Part shown: one piece after another, positions 23,559 through 31,491 of the stretch
Position numbering within the stretch: the stretch's first letter is position 1
How the letters are laid out: each line of letters begins with the position of its first letter
NCBI RefSeq assembly: GCF_018476885.1
Contig: NZ_JAHCVJ010000002.1
Span: 434,001 to 498,000 of the forward strand
Reading direction: 5' to 3'
Source: Geoanaerobacter pelophilus
GTDB taxonomy: Bacteria; Desulfobacterota; Desulfuromonadia; Geobacterales; DSM-12255
DNA: 64,000 bases
Made by a program: the position numbers and the translations under genes
The notes under the pieces: model-generated
The model's input: only the letters and a program-made list of their open reading frames with translations
The model's database searches: none
Told to the model about the DNA's origin: nothing

Positions 23559-24486
23559 TACAAAAAAAGAAACCATTTTGATCGCGCTCGGCGGCAATGC
23601 GCTTATCAGGGCCGGCCAGCAGGGGACCATCGCCGAACAGCTTGAAAACCTCCGGCAGCCGATGCAACAGATCGCTCGGCTATCTGAGCGTTACCGGATC
23701 ATTATCACCCACGGTAACGGCCCGCAGGTCGGCAATCTCCTGCTGCAACAAGAGTGCTGTAGCGCAGTGCCCCGGCTGCCGCTGGAGATCCTGGTGGCCC
23801 AGACCCAGGGGCAGATCGGTTACATGATCGAATCAACCCTGGACGGCGAACTCGAAGCTGCCGGGCTCGGCAATCGGCACCTGGTGAGCCTGATCAGCTA
23901 CGTAGTGGTGGCTGAAAGCGATCCGGCTTTCCTCGACCCTTCCAAACCGGTCGGTCCCTTTTACTCCGAGGAAGAGGCAAAAAGCCTCCCCTGGCCGGTG
24001 CGCAAAACTGCCAAGGGTTACCGGCGGGTGGTTGCCTCGCCGCGACCGGTCACCATCGTGGAAAAGAGCGAGATCCGCGCCCTCATTGACCTGGATTTCA
24101 TTGTCATCTGCTGCGGCGGCGGGGGCATTCCGGTGATTCGCGATGGGCGCGCCTTTCACGGCGTCGATGCGGTGATCGACAAAGACCTGGCAAGCGCCCG
24201 GCTTGCCGGGGAGGTGGGGGTGGATATCTTTGTCATTGCCACCGATGTGCCGGGGGTTGCCATCGGCTACGACACCCCTGACGCACGTTATCTCGACCGG
24301 ATGACCGTTAGCGAGGCACGCCGCTATCTGGCCGAGGGTGAGTTTCCTGCCGGTTCCATGGGACCCAAGGTGGAAGCAGCCGTGCAGTTCCTGGAGAGCG
24401 GCGGTAAGCGAGCGGCCATCACCGCCATTGAAGGGATCGAGCAGGCAGTTATCGGTGGGAACGGCACTGAGATAGTCCTGGCGTAA
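23548..24486 (+). CDS. arcC: Carbamate kinase
   Basis: Cytoplasmic enzyme that transfers phosphate from carbamoyl phosphate to ADP, giving ATP, or runs in reverse. 312 aa from ATG 23548, which fits the usual length of about 310. Motifs: ILIALGGNALIRAGQQGT, IITHGNGPQVGNLLLQQ, VICCGGGGIPVI, DAVIDKDLASARLAGEV, and AGSMGPKVEAAVQFLE. Start overlaps the end of ald by 11 bases. No arginine deiminase or ornithine carbamoyltransferase gene is present, so an arginine pathway is not shown; ammonia from alanine could be the link. Confidence 0.93.
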   Translation: MRHNTKKETILIALGGNALIRAGQQGTIAEQLENLRQPMQQIARLSERYRIIITHGNGPQVGNLLLQQECCSAVPRLPLEILVAQTQGQIGYMIESTLDGELEAAGLGNRHLVSLISYVVVAESDPAFLDPSKPVGPFYSEEEAKSLPWPVRKTAKGYRRVVASPRPVTIVEKSEIRALIDLDFIVICCGGGGIPVIRDGRAFHGVDAVIDKDLASARLAGEVGVDIFVIATDVPGVAIGYDTPDARYLDRMTVSEARRYLAEGEFPAGSMGPKVEAAVQFLESGGKRAAITAIEGIEQAVIGGNGTEIVLA

Positions 24487-24501
24487 GCTGTTTATGCCGA
24501 C

Positions 24502-24522
24502 TGTTATATTGTACCGCAATGC
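24502..24522 (+). repeat. 21-base intergenic repeat, copy 2
   Basis: Identical to 16229-16249. Here it lies directly after the carbamate kinase gene. No nearby start codon uses it, so the shared sequence is not explained by coding. Confidence 0.6.
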
Positions 24523-24573
24523 TGCAGGAACTGCGTCCCCCGTAATCCCTGAACTGCTAAATCCCTGAAAAAT

Positions 24574-24599
24574 GAAAGCCCGCGTTAATGCGGGCTTTC
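24574..24599. terminator. Bidirectional hairpin between arcC and cytochrome gene
   Basis: GAAAGCCCGC pairs with GCGGGCTTTC around GTTAAT, between the two convergent genes; T/A runs are short. Confidence 0.7.
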
Positions 24600-24632
24600 C
24601 GGTAGACAGTGAAGGTGAAGGGCGTCTGTTAG

Positions 24633-25616
24633 CTACTGCTTGAGGGCTGCTTTATAGGCTTCGATGACTTTGGCGACCTTTGCCGACGGCGGCCCGAGGG
24701 TAATCAGCCCCAGTGGGCGCTCCACCTTGCTGCCGGTATCGAGTTTCCGCACCAACTCCGGCTTTACAAAACCGGCGCCGAGACCACCAATGGCTCCGGG
24801 CACTTTGGCCACTTCGTCGCTGATCTGTGCCACATTGACCGGCAGAGTATCGGCCCGGTACTCCTCGTTCTTCATCACCGACTGCTTGATGAGCCCGCGT
24901 GTGGCACTGGCAAGGGTATCGGTCACCACCGTGATCGCCAGGTCATCCCCGCCCACCTCTTTCCAGTTGACTATCTTGCCGGTATGGATTTCCTTTACCT
25001 GCTGCAGGGAAAGTTTCTGCACCTTGTTGGCGGGGTTGACCACGAAGACCACCTCGTCCTTTGCGATTACATGCAGTTGCAGCTTGGAGCCGTCCACCTC
25101 GCGGCCGGCGCCCTTGGCAGCCTGAACCACCGTATCCACTGAGGCCGAGGCCATGGAGGCGTCACACTTGCCATCCGCCAAGTCGATCAACCCCTTGCCG
25201 GCATTACTCTTGACAACATCCAGGACGTAGCCGGTGTTCTTTTCCACGGTCTTCTTGTGCGGGTTGACCAGGCTATCCACCACACTGGCGGCCCCGTGCA
25301 GTTTGACCACCGTTTTCTCGGCTTCCTTACGGTGGCAGGCAGCACAATCGGCCAATGCGGTCTTGCCATTATGGCAGCCGAAGCACTTGCCACTGCCAGC
25401 ATGGTCGTCCATGGTGATCTTGGCTTGCTTGCGGGTTTCAAACAGGGAGCTGTGGCAGTCCTTACAAACATACCCTTTGGCGGCATGAACCCTGCCGTCG
25501 AAAATCACCCTTCCCTGCCCTGCTCCGCCGTAGTTTAGCGATTTCCCCTGACCGGTAGCAAAGGCCAGAGATACGAAGGCAATCGTCAATAACACAGCCA
25601 ATAGTAAGGATCTCAT
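24633..25616 (-). CDS. Three-haem c-type cytochrome fused to PstS-like binding domain
   Basis: Exported protein of 327 aa with signal peptide MRSLLLAVLLTIAFVSLAFA. Residues 25-100 form a cytochrome c7/c3-like module with three CXXCH motifs (CKDCH 51-55, CFGCH 78-82, CAACH 91-95) and extra His ligands (GRVHAAKGY, DDHAGSGK). Residues 108-327 resemble a periplasmic phosphate-binding (PstS) fold: LADGKCDASMASASVD, HVIAKDEVVFVVNPANKVQKLS, HTGKIVNWKEVGGDDLAITVV. A similar domain occurs alone at 42147. The gene begins 8 bases after the flavoprotein gene on the same strand, so it probably receives electrons from that enzyme or senses its ligand (inference). Confidence 0.85.
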   Translation of the reverse strand: MRSLLLAVLLTIAFVSLAFATGQGKSLNYGGAGQGRVIFDGRVHAAKGYVCKDCHSSLFETRKQAKITMDDHAGSGKCFGCHNGKTALADCAACHRKEAEKTVVKLHGAASVVDSLVNPHKKTVEKNTGYVLDVVKSNAGKGLIDLADGKCDASMASASVDTVVQAAKGAGREVDGSKLQLHVIAKDEVVFVVNPANKVQKLSLQQVKEIHTGKIVNWKEVGGDDLAITVVTDTLASATRGLIKQSVMKNEEYRADTLPVNVAQISDEVAKVPGAIGGLGAGFVKPELVRKLDTGSKVERPLGLITLGPPSAKVAKVIEAYKAALKQ

Positions 25617-25624
25617 GGCTCCCC

Positions 25625-26845
25625 CTAGGCGATGATCGAACGGGGCACTTTGCTGGCTGATGCCACGCCGGTAAGTACCATCGAATCGACCAGTTCGTTT
25701 TTCATCTTGTTGAGCATGAGAGCCACTCCTTCGGCACCGCCACCATGGGCGCCACGGATCAAAGGCCGCCCCACCAGTGCGGCGTCGGCTCCGAGCGCCG
25801 CAAGTTTCAGGACGTCTGCGCCATAGCGAACTGCGCCATCGGCAAAGATAACCATCTTCCCCTTGACCTTGTCGCTGATGGCTGCCAGCACCTCGGCTAC
25901 GCCAGGGGTATGGTCAAGCACCCGGCCACCGTGATTGGAGACCACAATGCCTGCTGCGCCCGCTTCATAGGCCAATACCGCCTCTTCCACTGTCATGATC
26001 CCCTTGACGATGAATGGAAGTTTGCTGGCCTTGGCCAGTTCCCTTAATTGCTGGGGAGTCTTCGGCTCAACCGTCTGTCCAGGCACTGCCCGGGCTGCCC
26101 GGCCAGCAGAATCGATATCTACCGCATAGGCAAGAGCGCCGGCCTGTTCGATCATCCTGATCCGCTTGATGATCTCTTCCTGGGTCTTGGGCTTGATGGT
26201 AACGATCGCCTTCCCTTTGAACTTTTCAGCCAGAACCTTCAGCCGGCGTTCGAAAACATCCATGGGGTCGCCGATACCGTCGGCTACCCACCCAAGGGTG
26301 CCGGCCTGCAGGCAACCGCCGAGGATCGCCTCAACATACTCCTCCTCGCCCATTTTGCCGCCCATATTGTAGGTAGTACCACCGGTAGCGGCGCTAGTGA
26401 AGGGAACCTGCAGGGTATAGCCAAAGATATCAACCTTGGTGTCCGGTTTCTTTACATCGTGAAAAGTGCGCATCCTGAGTTGCACCTTCTGCAGGGAGGT
26501 GTAGTTGTTCTTGAACGACATGCCGGAACCGATACCGCCAAAACCGGGGGTCTCGCCCGAACAGGCTACGCCGTCGCATTCGGGGCAGACCCGGCAACGG
26601 GGATAGAGTTTCTCGCGAGCAACCTTCAGCACCTGGTCGAGCTTAAGAGCGTTCTTGCCGGTAGCAGCTGCAGTGGCGCCGGCAGCGGCCTTTTTCGTCT
26701 CTTCAGCGGCATTGGCCTCGCGCACGGTTCCTACGGCCTGCACCGCCAGCACACTGGCTCCGACCACCGCAGCGGTCTTGATAAAATCACGCCTGCTGAA
26801 ACCACCTTCCGGAACCTCTTCCTGTTCATCATGGATCTGCGACAT
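25625..26845 (-). CDS. Tat-exported FMN-dependent alpha-hydroxy-acid oxidase-like protein
   Basis: 406 aa from ATG 26845 (RBS AAAGGAGG). The N-terminus has a Tat signal (FSRRDFIKTAAVVGASVLAV), so a folded flavoprotein would reach the periplasm. Then comes a Cys cluster CRVCPECDGVACSG and GFGGIGSGMSFKNN, and the TIM barrel of the lactate/glycolate oxidase family: FTSAATGGTTYN, LPFIVKGIMTVEEA with the catalytic Lys, IVVSNHGGRVLDHTP with the active His-Gly-Gly-Arg, and VIFADGAVRYGADVLKLAALGADAALVGR. Known relatives are cytoplasmic; export plus an adjacent cytochrome suggests electrons pass to haem rather than to oxygen (inference). Confidence 0.88.
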   Translation of the reverse strand: MSQIHDEQEEVPEGGFSRRDFIKTAAVVGASVLAVQAVGTVREANAAEETKKAAAGATAAATGKNALKLDQVLKVAREKLYPRCRVCPECDGVACSGETPGFGGIGSGMSFKNNYTSLQKVQLRMRTFHDVKKPDTKVDIFGYTLQVPFTSAATGGTTYNMGGKMGEEEYVEAILGGCLQAGTLGWVADGIGDPMDVFERRLKVLAEKFKGKAIVTIKPKTQEEIIKRIRMIEQAGALAYAVDIDSAGRAARAVPGQTVEPKTPQQLRELAKASKLPFIVKGIMTVEEAVLAYEAGAAGIVVSNHGGRVLDHTPGVAEVLAAISDKVKGKMVIFADGAVRYGADVLKLAALGADAALVGRPLIRGAHGGGAEGVALMLNKMKNELVDSMVLTGVASASKVPRSIIA

Positions 26846-27007
26846 AACCTTGCCTCCTTTGATTGGTAGCGGGCAACGGCACAATATGGCGCCTTGTCCC
26901 GATTACACCATAACCGATAGCGGCAGCAGCACAAACTGCGAACCGGCGAACGGCACTTTCGCGGCCTGAATGGCAGATACGGGAGACTGAATAGATTAGA
27001 CGCGGCG

Positions 27008-27763
27008 CTACGACTGGGCAATAAGGTGCTTTTTGAGGTCCCTGGCATGATACCGGCTGACCAGGATCTCGGTGCGTGCCGGATCGTTCATGACCAGCTT
27101 GCAACTACCGCTGAACCAGGGAATGATCTCCAGGACGCAGTTGAGGTTGACCAGGGCGTTGCGGTGGGCTCTGAAAAAGGCGTACGGCTCAAGCTGTTCC
27201 TGCAGGGCGGTGAGAGTATGACCGGTATGATAGGCCCGATCCGAGGTGTGAATATGGGTTACGGTTTCGTTGCACCGGACAAAGATAATGCTCTCCGGGG
27301 CTATGGGAAGAATCTTAGTCCCCTGGCGAGCAGCTATCCACTTGCGCTCTTCATGGGGCTGATCAGGTAACAGCGGTTCCGCGGGCTTTTTGCACAGGGT
27401 CAGATGCTTGCGTACCTTTTCCATGGTTTTGGCGAGGCGTTCAAGGGTCACCGGTTTCAGCAGGTAATCGAAGGCCTCGACACTGAAAGCATCAACGGCA
27501 AACTGGCTATAGGCAGTGGAGAATACTATCAGCGGCTGTTCCGGCAACTCCTGGATAATCCGGGCCAGCTCAATACCGGTAAGCCCCGGCATCTGGATGT
27601 CCAACAACAGCAGGTCCGGCTTTAACTGTCGCAGCAGCCGCAGTGCGTCCACGGAAGAGGCAGCCTCGCCCGCTATGGTAACATCGTCGAGCTGCTCAAA
27701 CAGGTAGTGAAGTTCCCGCCGCGCCGGGGCTTCATCGTCAATCAACAGGACCGAGATAGTCAT
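27008..27763 (-). CDS. LytR/AlgR-type response regulator
   Basis: DNA-binding response regulator of 251 aa. The receiver (residues 1-120) has SVLLIDDEAPARRELHYL, the phosphoacceptor in LLLLDIQMPGLTGIEL, STAYSQFAVDAF and the Lys of DYLLKPVT. The LytTR domain (residues 150-251) includes ILPIAPESIIFVRCNETVTHIHT and FFRAHRNALVNLNCVLEI. The start overlaps the sensor kinase stop by four bases (ATGA), so the pair is one operon. Target genes are unknown; in other bacteria such pairs control murein hydrolase or nutrient-uptake genes. Confidence 0.92.
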   Translation of the reverse strand: MTISVLLIDDEAPARRELHYLFEQLDDVTIAGEAASSVDALRLLRQLKPDLLLLDIQMPGLTGIELARIIQELPEQPLIVFSTAYSQFAVDAFSVEAFDYLLKPVTLERLAKTMEKVRKHLTLCKKPAEPLLPDQPHEERKWIAARQGTKILPIAPESIIFVRCNETVTHIHTSDRAYHTGHTLTALQEQLEPYAFFRAHRNALVNLNCVLEIIPWFSGSCKLVMNDPARTEILVSRYHARDLKKHLIAQS

Positions 27764-29502
27764 GCCGGCACCGGCACGGAGAAGGAGATGGCAGTGCCCA
27801 CTCCCGGCTCGCTTTCGATCTTAAGCCCCCGATCCTTACCGTAAAGCGCCACCAGGCGGCCGTTGACGTTCTTCAGGGCAATACCCAGCCCTTCACCTGC
27901 CGGCCCTCCGGAATGATCGGTAAACAGGGTGGCCAGCTGTTCTCTGCTGATGCCGATGCCGTTGTCTTCGATGCGAATCAGCAACTCATGCTCATCCTTG
28001 TGAGCACAGATACTGATCCTGCCTCCTCCGTCTCTGGAGAGCAGGCCATGGCGGATGCCGTTCTCCACCAACGGCTGAAGGATTAGCGGCGGAACCGGAC
28101 AGGGAAGAGCGCTATCGTCGATTTCGTACCGGACATCGATCCGCTCTTCAAAACGCGCCTTCTCAATGGTCAGATAGGCATCACAATGCTCCAGCTCAAC
28201 GGAAAGCGGCACCTCGCGGTCGGTGGTGGCGGTGCTTTTGCGAAAAAGTTCAGCCAGATTAACCAGTAGAGTGGAAGCGGTCTTGGGATCGGTTCTGATA
28301 TAGCTGATGATCGTGGAAATGGCATTGAACAGGAAGTGCGGATTGATCTGAGCCTGCATGGCCTTGATCTCGGCGGCGGCAGCCAGGTTGCGATGGTTTT
28401 CCAGGTCCGCAAGTTCCATCTGGTTGGCAAACAACAGCGACAAGCCTGAGGCCAGTTCCTGGTCCAGCGGCGTGATTCCCTGTTCTACGCCCCGAAACAG
28501 GGCAAGAACACCGATGGTTTGCCCCTGCTTCTTGAGAGGCACGGCCACGGCTGAGCGTAGCCCGGACGCTTCCGGATTGATGCCCGCTCCGGCGGCGGTC
28601 ATGGCAAGCGAAATTTGGCCGGTCACCAAGGCACTTTGCACAACATCAACAGCAGCCGGGCTGACGTGCGACCGGTCACTGTCCCACCCTTCAGATGCCA
28701 GGATCTGCTCTTTATCGGCGATCAGCACAGCATCAATCCCGGTCATCTCCCTGATGATTGCAGCGGTCTCCCGTGCGCTCTCTTTTGTCAGTCCATTGCG
28801 CAAGAATGGAAGCGTTCGGAAAGCGATGCCCAGCGTAGTCTGGGCCTGTTCGGCCTTGGCCAGCTGCTGTTCCTTGTACACGGTTGATATCAGTTGTACA
28901 AAAACCGCAATTCCCAGGCCATTCACAAGCATTGAAGGTATTGCCAGGAGGCTTACCAGGCTGATGGCCGATTCGTACGGCTGCATCAGCAGAATCAGCA
29001 GCATCTTTAACCCTTCATTGACCGCGCCTACCATAAAAGCAGCGATGCTGTCGTACTGCTTCCGTCGCAGGCGATGGTAAAGCATGGCTGCCGTCACCCC
29101 CTGCACCATAGTGGCAATGCCGCACGGCAAAGAGGTCATGCCGTATGGATCCATGAGAAAGCGGTGGCTGCCGGCCACCAAGCCTGATGTCAGTCCGACA
29201 AGCGGCCCTCCAAGAACCCCTGCCAAGGCAACTGGCACACCACGCAGGTTCGCTATGGCCCCTTGAACCGGGAAGCCTCCATAGGTGGCCACGACTCCGG
29301 CCATGCCAAAAGCCAATGCCATAAACATCTTGTCATACCGGTCGGCATCGCCGGTGAGTAGACGCTTGAACGCCTTGAACCGAAGCAGAAAGATAAAAAG
29401 AATGGCAAAAATACCGAGACGTTCAAACAGGTCGAAAAAAAGCCCCACAGGAGTATCCTCCGGCTGCAACAGGGAGTTTCGGGAAGGGCTGCTCTCTTCC
29501 AC
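27760..29502 (-). CDS. LytS-type sensor histidine kinase (5TM-GAF-HisK-HATPase)
   Basis: Membrane sensor of 580 aa. Residues 20-200 hold the 5TM-LYT sensor (GVVATYGGFPVQGAIANLRGVPVALAG, LVAGSHRFLMDPYGMTSLPCG). A GAF-like region covers about 215-350 (AVAVPLKKQGQTIGVLALFRG). The kinase core has AMQAQINPHFLFNAISTIISY with the phospho-His, LILQPLVENGIRHGL (N box), IEDNGIGI (G1) and GEGLGIALKNVNGRL. It starts at GTG 29502 and is coupled to the LytR gene. Ligand unknown; some members sense pyruvate. Confidence 0.92.
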   Translation of the reverse strand: MEESSPSRNSLLQPEDTPVGLFFDLFERLGIFAILFIFLLRFKAFKRLLTGDADRYDKMFMALAFGMAGVVATYGGFPVQGAIANLRGVPVALAGVLGGPLVGLTSGLVAGSHRFLMDPYGMTSLPCGIATMVQGVTAAMLYHRLRRKQYDSIAAFMVGAVNEGLKMLLILLMQPYESAISLVSLLAIPSMLVNGLGIAVFVQLISTVYKEQQLAKAEQAQTTLGIAFRTLPFLRNGLTKESARETAAIIREMTGIDAVLIADKEQILASEGWDSDRSHVSPAAVDVVQSALVTGQISLAMTAAGAGINPEASGLRSAVAVPLKKQGQTIGVLALFRGVEQGITPLDQELASGLSLLFANQMELADLENHRNLAAAAEIKAMQAQINPHFLFNAISTIISYIRTDPKTASTLLVNLAELFRKSTATTDREVPLSVELEHCDAYLTIEKARFEERIDVRYEIDDSALPCPVPPLILQPLVENGIRHGLLSRDGGGRISICAHKDEHELLIRIEDNGIGISREQLATLFTDHSGGPAGEGLGIALKNVNGRLVALYGKDRGLKIESEPGVGTAISFSVPVPA

Positions 29503-29658
29503 AGAGCAGCAATTGGTGCGGCAGTATAACCTACTGAGCCGTCGGTTTCAAGGCCGGCAAGGCAAGGAGCTGTACAATTCGCATCGTGCGGACCAATTAA
29601 GTTACCTTCGGGACTGTGCCGTTCTGGTTAGGTATCGCCGGGGTATGATTTTAATGAA

Positions 29659-29727
29659 TTGATCCACGAGCCGTAACATGCTATAAAGGTTACGCGTCTA
29701 CCACAGGGACAACCCTGTGGTTTTTTT
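29659..29727 (+). promoter_or_regulatory. Promoter plus immediate terminator: leader of ABC-F gene
   Basis: TTGATC (29659-29664), 17-base spacer, TATAAA (29682-29687). Hairpin CCACAGGG/CCCTGTGG (29701-29720), loop ACAA, then seven T, and the gene starts at GTG 29753. Outside loop and spacer it matches the rsgA leader (17603-17700) almost base for base, including TG-GCGCAGAA-GAGAGA after the T-run. Confidence 0.7.
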
Positions 29728-29752
29728 GTGGGCGCAGAAAGAGAGAAAACGC

Positions 29753-31390
29753 GTGATCAGTGCCAACAACATAAGCTTGTCCTATGGCAAGCGAGTCATT
29801 TTCAAGGATGTCAACATCAAGTTTATTGCCGGTAACTGTTATGGCCTTATCGGAGCCAATGGCGCCGGCAAATCGACTTTTCTGAAGATCCTGGCCGGAG
29901 AGGTGGAGGCAGATTCAGGAACCATTTCGGTAGGGCCGCGGGAGCGAATTGCCGTTCTGAAGCAGGACCAGTTCGCCTTCGACGAACACACGGTCTTCAA
30001 CACCGTGATCATGGGGCACGCCCGACTGTATGAAGTAATGATCGCCCGTGAAGCGATGTACGCCAAGAGTGATTTTTCCGAAGAAGACGGCATCCGCTCG
30101 GCGGAACTGGAAGCCGAGTTCGCCGAAATGAACGGCTACGAGGCCGAGTCTGAGGCAGCGGTACTGCTGAACGGTCTCGGCATCCCGGAAGAGTTGCGCC
30201 ACAAGCAGATGAAGGAACTTGAAGGCGGGGACAAAGTGCGGGTGCTGCTGGCCCAGGCGCTGTTCGGCAACCCGGACGTGCTGCTGCTGGACGAACCGAC
30301 CAACCACCTGGACCTGAAGTCCATCTCCTGGCTGGAGGATTTCCTGTTCCGCTTCCCCAATACCGTGGTAGTCGTCTCCCATGATCGCCACTTCCTCAAC
30401 CAGGTCTGCACCCATGTGGCTGATATCGACTTCAGCCGGATCCAGGTCTACGTGGGGAATTACGATTTCTGGTATCAGGCGAGCCAGCTGACCCTGAAAC
30501 AGAAGCAGGACGAGAACCGCAAGATTACCGACCGGGCCAATGAGCTCAAGGAGTTCATCCAGCGCTTCAGCTCTAACGCTTCCAAGGCCAGGCAGGCCAC
30601 CTCGCGTAAAAAGTTGCTGGAAAAGCTTACCGTGGAGGAGATGCCGGTGTCGTCGCGCAAGTATCCTTACGTGGCGTTCAAGCCGGAGCGGCCTTGCGGC
30701 GATATCATCCTGGAAATCACTGACCTCTCCAAAGAGATCGACGGGGTAGCGGTGCTGAAAGACCTGACCCTGACGGTACGCAAGGGAGACAAGATCGCCT
30801 TTGTCGGCGCTAACGGCTTGGCCAAAACCACCCTGTTTCAGATCCTGGCCGGCGAGCTGGAGCCTGACAGCGGCAGCTTCCGCTGGGGAGTAACCATTAC
30901 CAGCGCCTATTTCCCCAAGGAGAACGGCGCCTTCTTCAGCAATGACCTGAACCTGATCGAGTGGCTCGGCCAATACTCGCCCCCTACCGAGGGAGAGTCG
31001 TTTGCCCGCGGCTTTCTCGGCCGCATGCTCTTTTCCGGGGACGAAGCGACCAAGAAAACTACGGTCCTTTCCGGTGGGGAGCGGGTCCGCTGCATGCTGG
31101 CCCGGATGATGCTCACCGGCGCCAACGCCCTGATCCTCGACGAGCCGACCAATCACCTCGACCTGGAATCGATCACGGCACTGAATAACGGTCTGATTGC
31201 CTTCAGCGAGGTGGTGCTGTTTGCTTCCCATGACCACGAATTCGTTGCAACCGTGGCAAACCGGATCGTTGAAATCACTCCCGGCGGCATCATCGATCGG
31301 GCCATGGGCTTCGAAGAGTACCTGGAAAACGCCGAGGTGGCGCAGACCCGCGACCTTCTCTGCCAGGGGCATGCTGATCTGACCCTATAG
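29753..31390 (+). CDS. ABC-F ATPase, YbiT-like
   Basis: Soluble twin-ATPase protein of 545 aa that acts on ribosomes in characterised relatives. GTG 29753 is chosen because MISANNISLSYGKRVIFKDV is the family start. NBD1: GLIGANGAGKSTFLKIL (Walker A), LEGGDKVRVLLAQALF (signature), LLLDEPTNHLDLKS. The linker carries FIQRFSSNASKARQATSRKK, the ABC-F linker mark. NBD2: VGANGLAKTTLFQIL, where Ala replaces the last Gly of Walker A, LSGGERVRCMLARMM, and LILDEPTNHLDLES. Sequence order is closest to YbiT. The leader includes a terminator shared with rsgA, another ribosome factor. Confidence 0.92.
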   Translation: MISANNISLSYGKRVIFKDVNIKFIAGNCYGLIGANGAGKSTFLKILAGEVEADSGTISVGPRERIAVLKQDQFAFDEHTVFNTVIMGHARLYEVMIAREAMYAKSDFSEEDGIRSAELEAEFAEMNGYEAESEAAVLLNGLGIPEELRHKQMKELEGGDKVRVLLAQALFGNPDVLLLDEPTNHLDLKSISWLEDFLFRFPNTVVVVSHDRHFLNQVCTHVADIDFSRIQVYVGNYDFWYQASQLTLKQKQDENRKITDRANELKEFIQRFSSNASKARQATSRKKLLEKLTVEEMPVSSRKYPYVAFKPERPCGDIILEITDLSKEIDGVAVLKDLTLTVRKGDKIAFVGANGLAKTTLFQILAGELEPDSGSFRWGVTITSAYFPKENGAFFSNDLNLIEWLGQYSPPTEGESFARGFLGRMLFSGDEATKKTTVLSGGERVRCMLARMMLTGANALILDEPTNHLDLESITALNNGLIAFSEVVLFASHDHEFVATVANRIVEITPGGIIDRAMGFEEYLENAEVAQTRDLLCQGHADLTL

Positions 31391-31414
31391 CAGCCAATAT
31401 TTAACGGTCATTGG

Positions 31415-31452
31415 TAACAGCAAAGGCGGCCCATCGGTCGCCTTTGCTGTTA
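31415..31452. terminator. Extended GGCGGCC-family hairpin
   Basis: TAACAGCAAAGGCGG pairs with TCGCCTTTGCTGTTA, with a stem of about 17 bp including one wobble. It lies between convergent abc-F and rhlE genes and probably stops both. Confidence 0.85.
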
Positions 31453-31491
31453 CTGACTCATCTATTTGTTCACCGGCCGGCGCTGATAATC

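Noticed and set aside
23548-24486. Arginine deiminase pathway
   Set aside because: Only carbamate kinase is present; no arcA or arcB homologue is in the window.
26048-26869. Plus-strand frame opposite the flavoprotein gene
   Set aside because: Antisense shadow; the minus-strand protein has all family motifs.
29915-31372. Long minus-strand frame opposite the ABC-F gene (485 codons)
   Set aside because: It is a shadow of high-GC coding sequence; no domain, no RBS.
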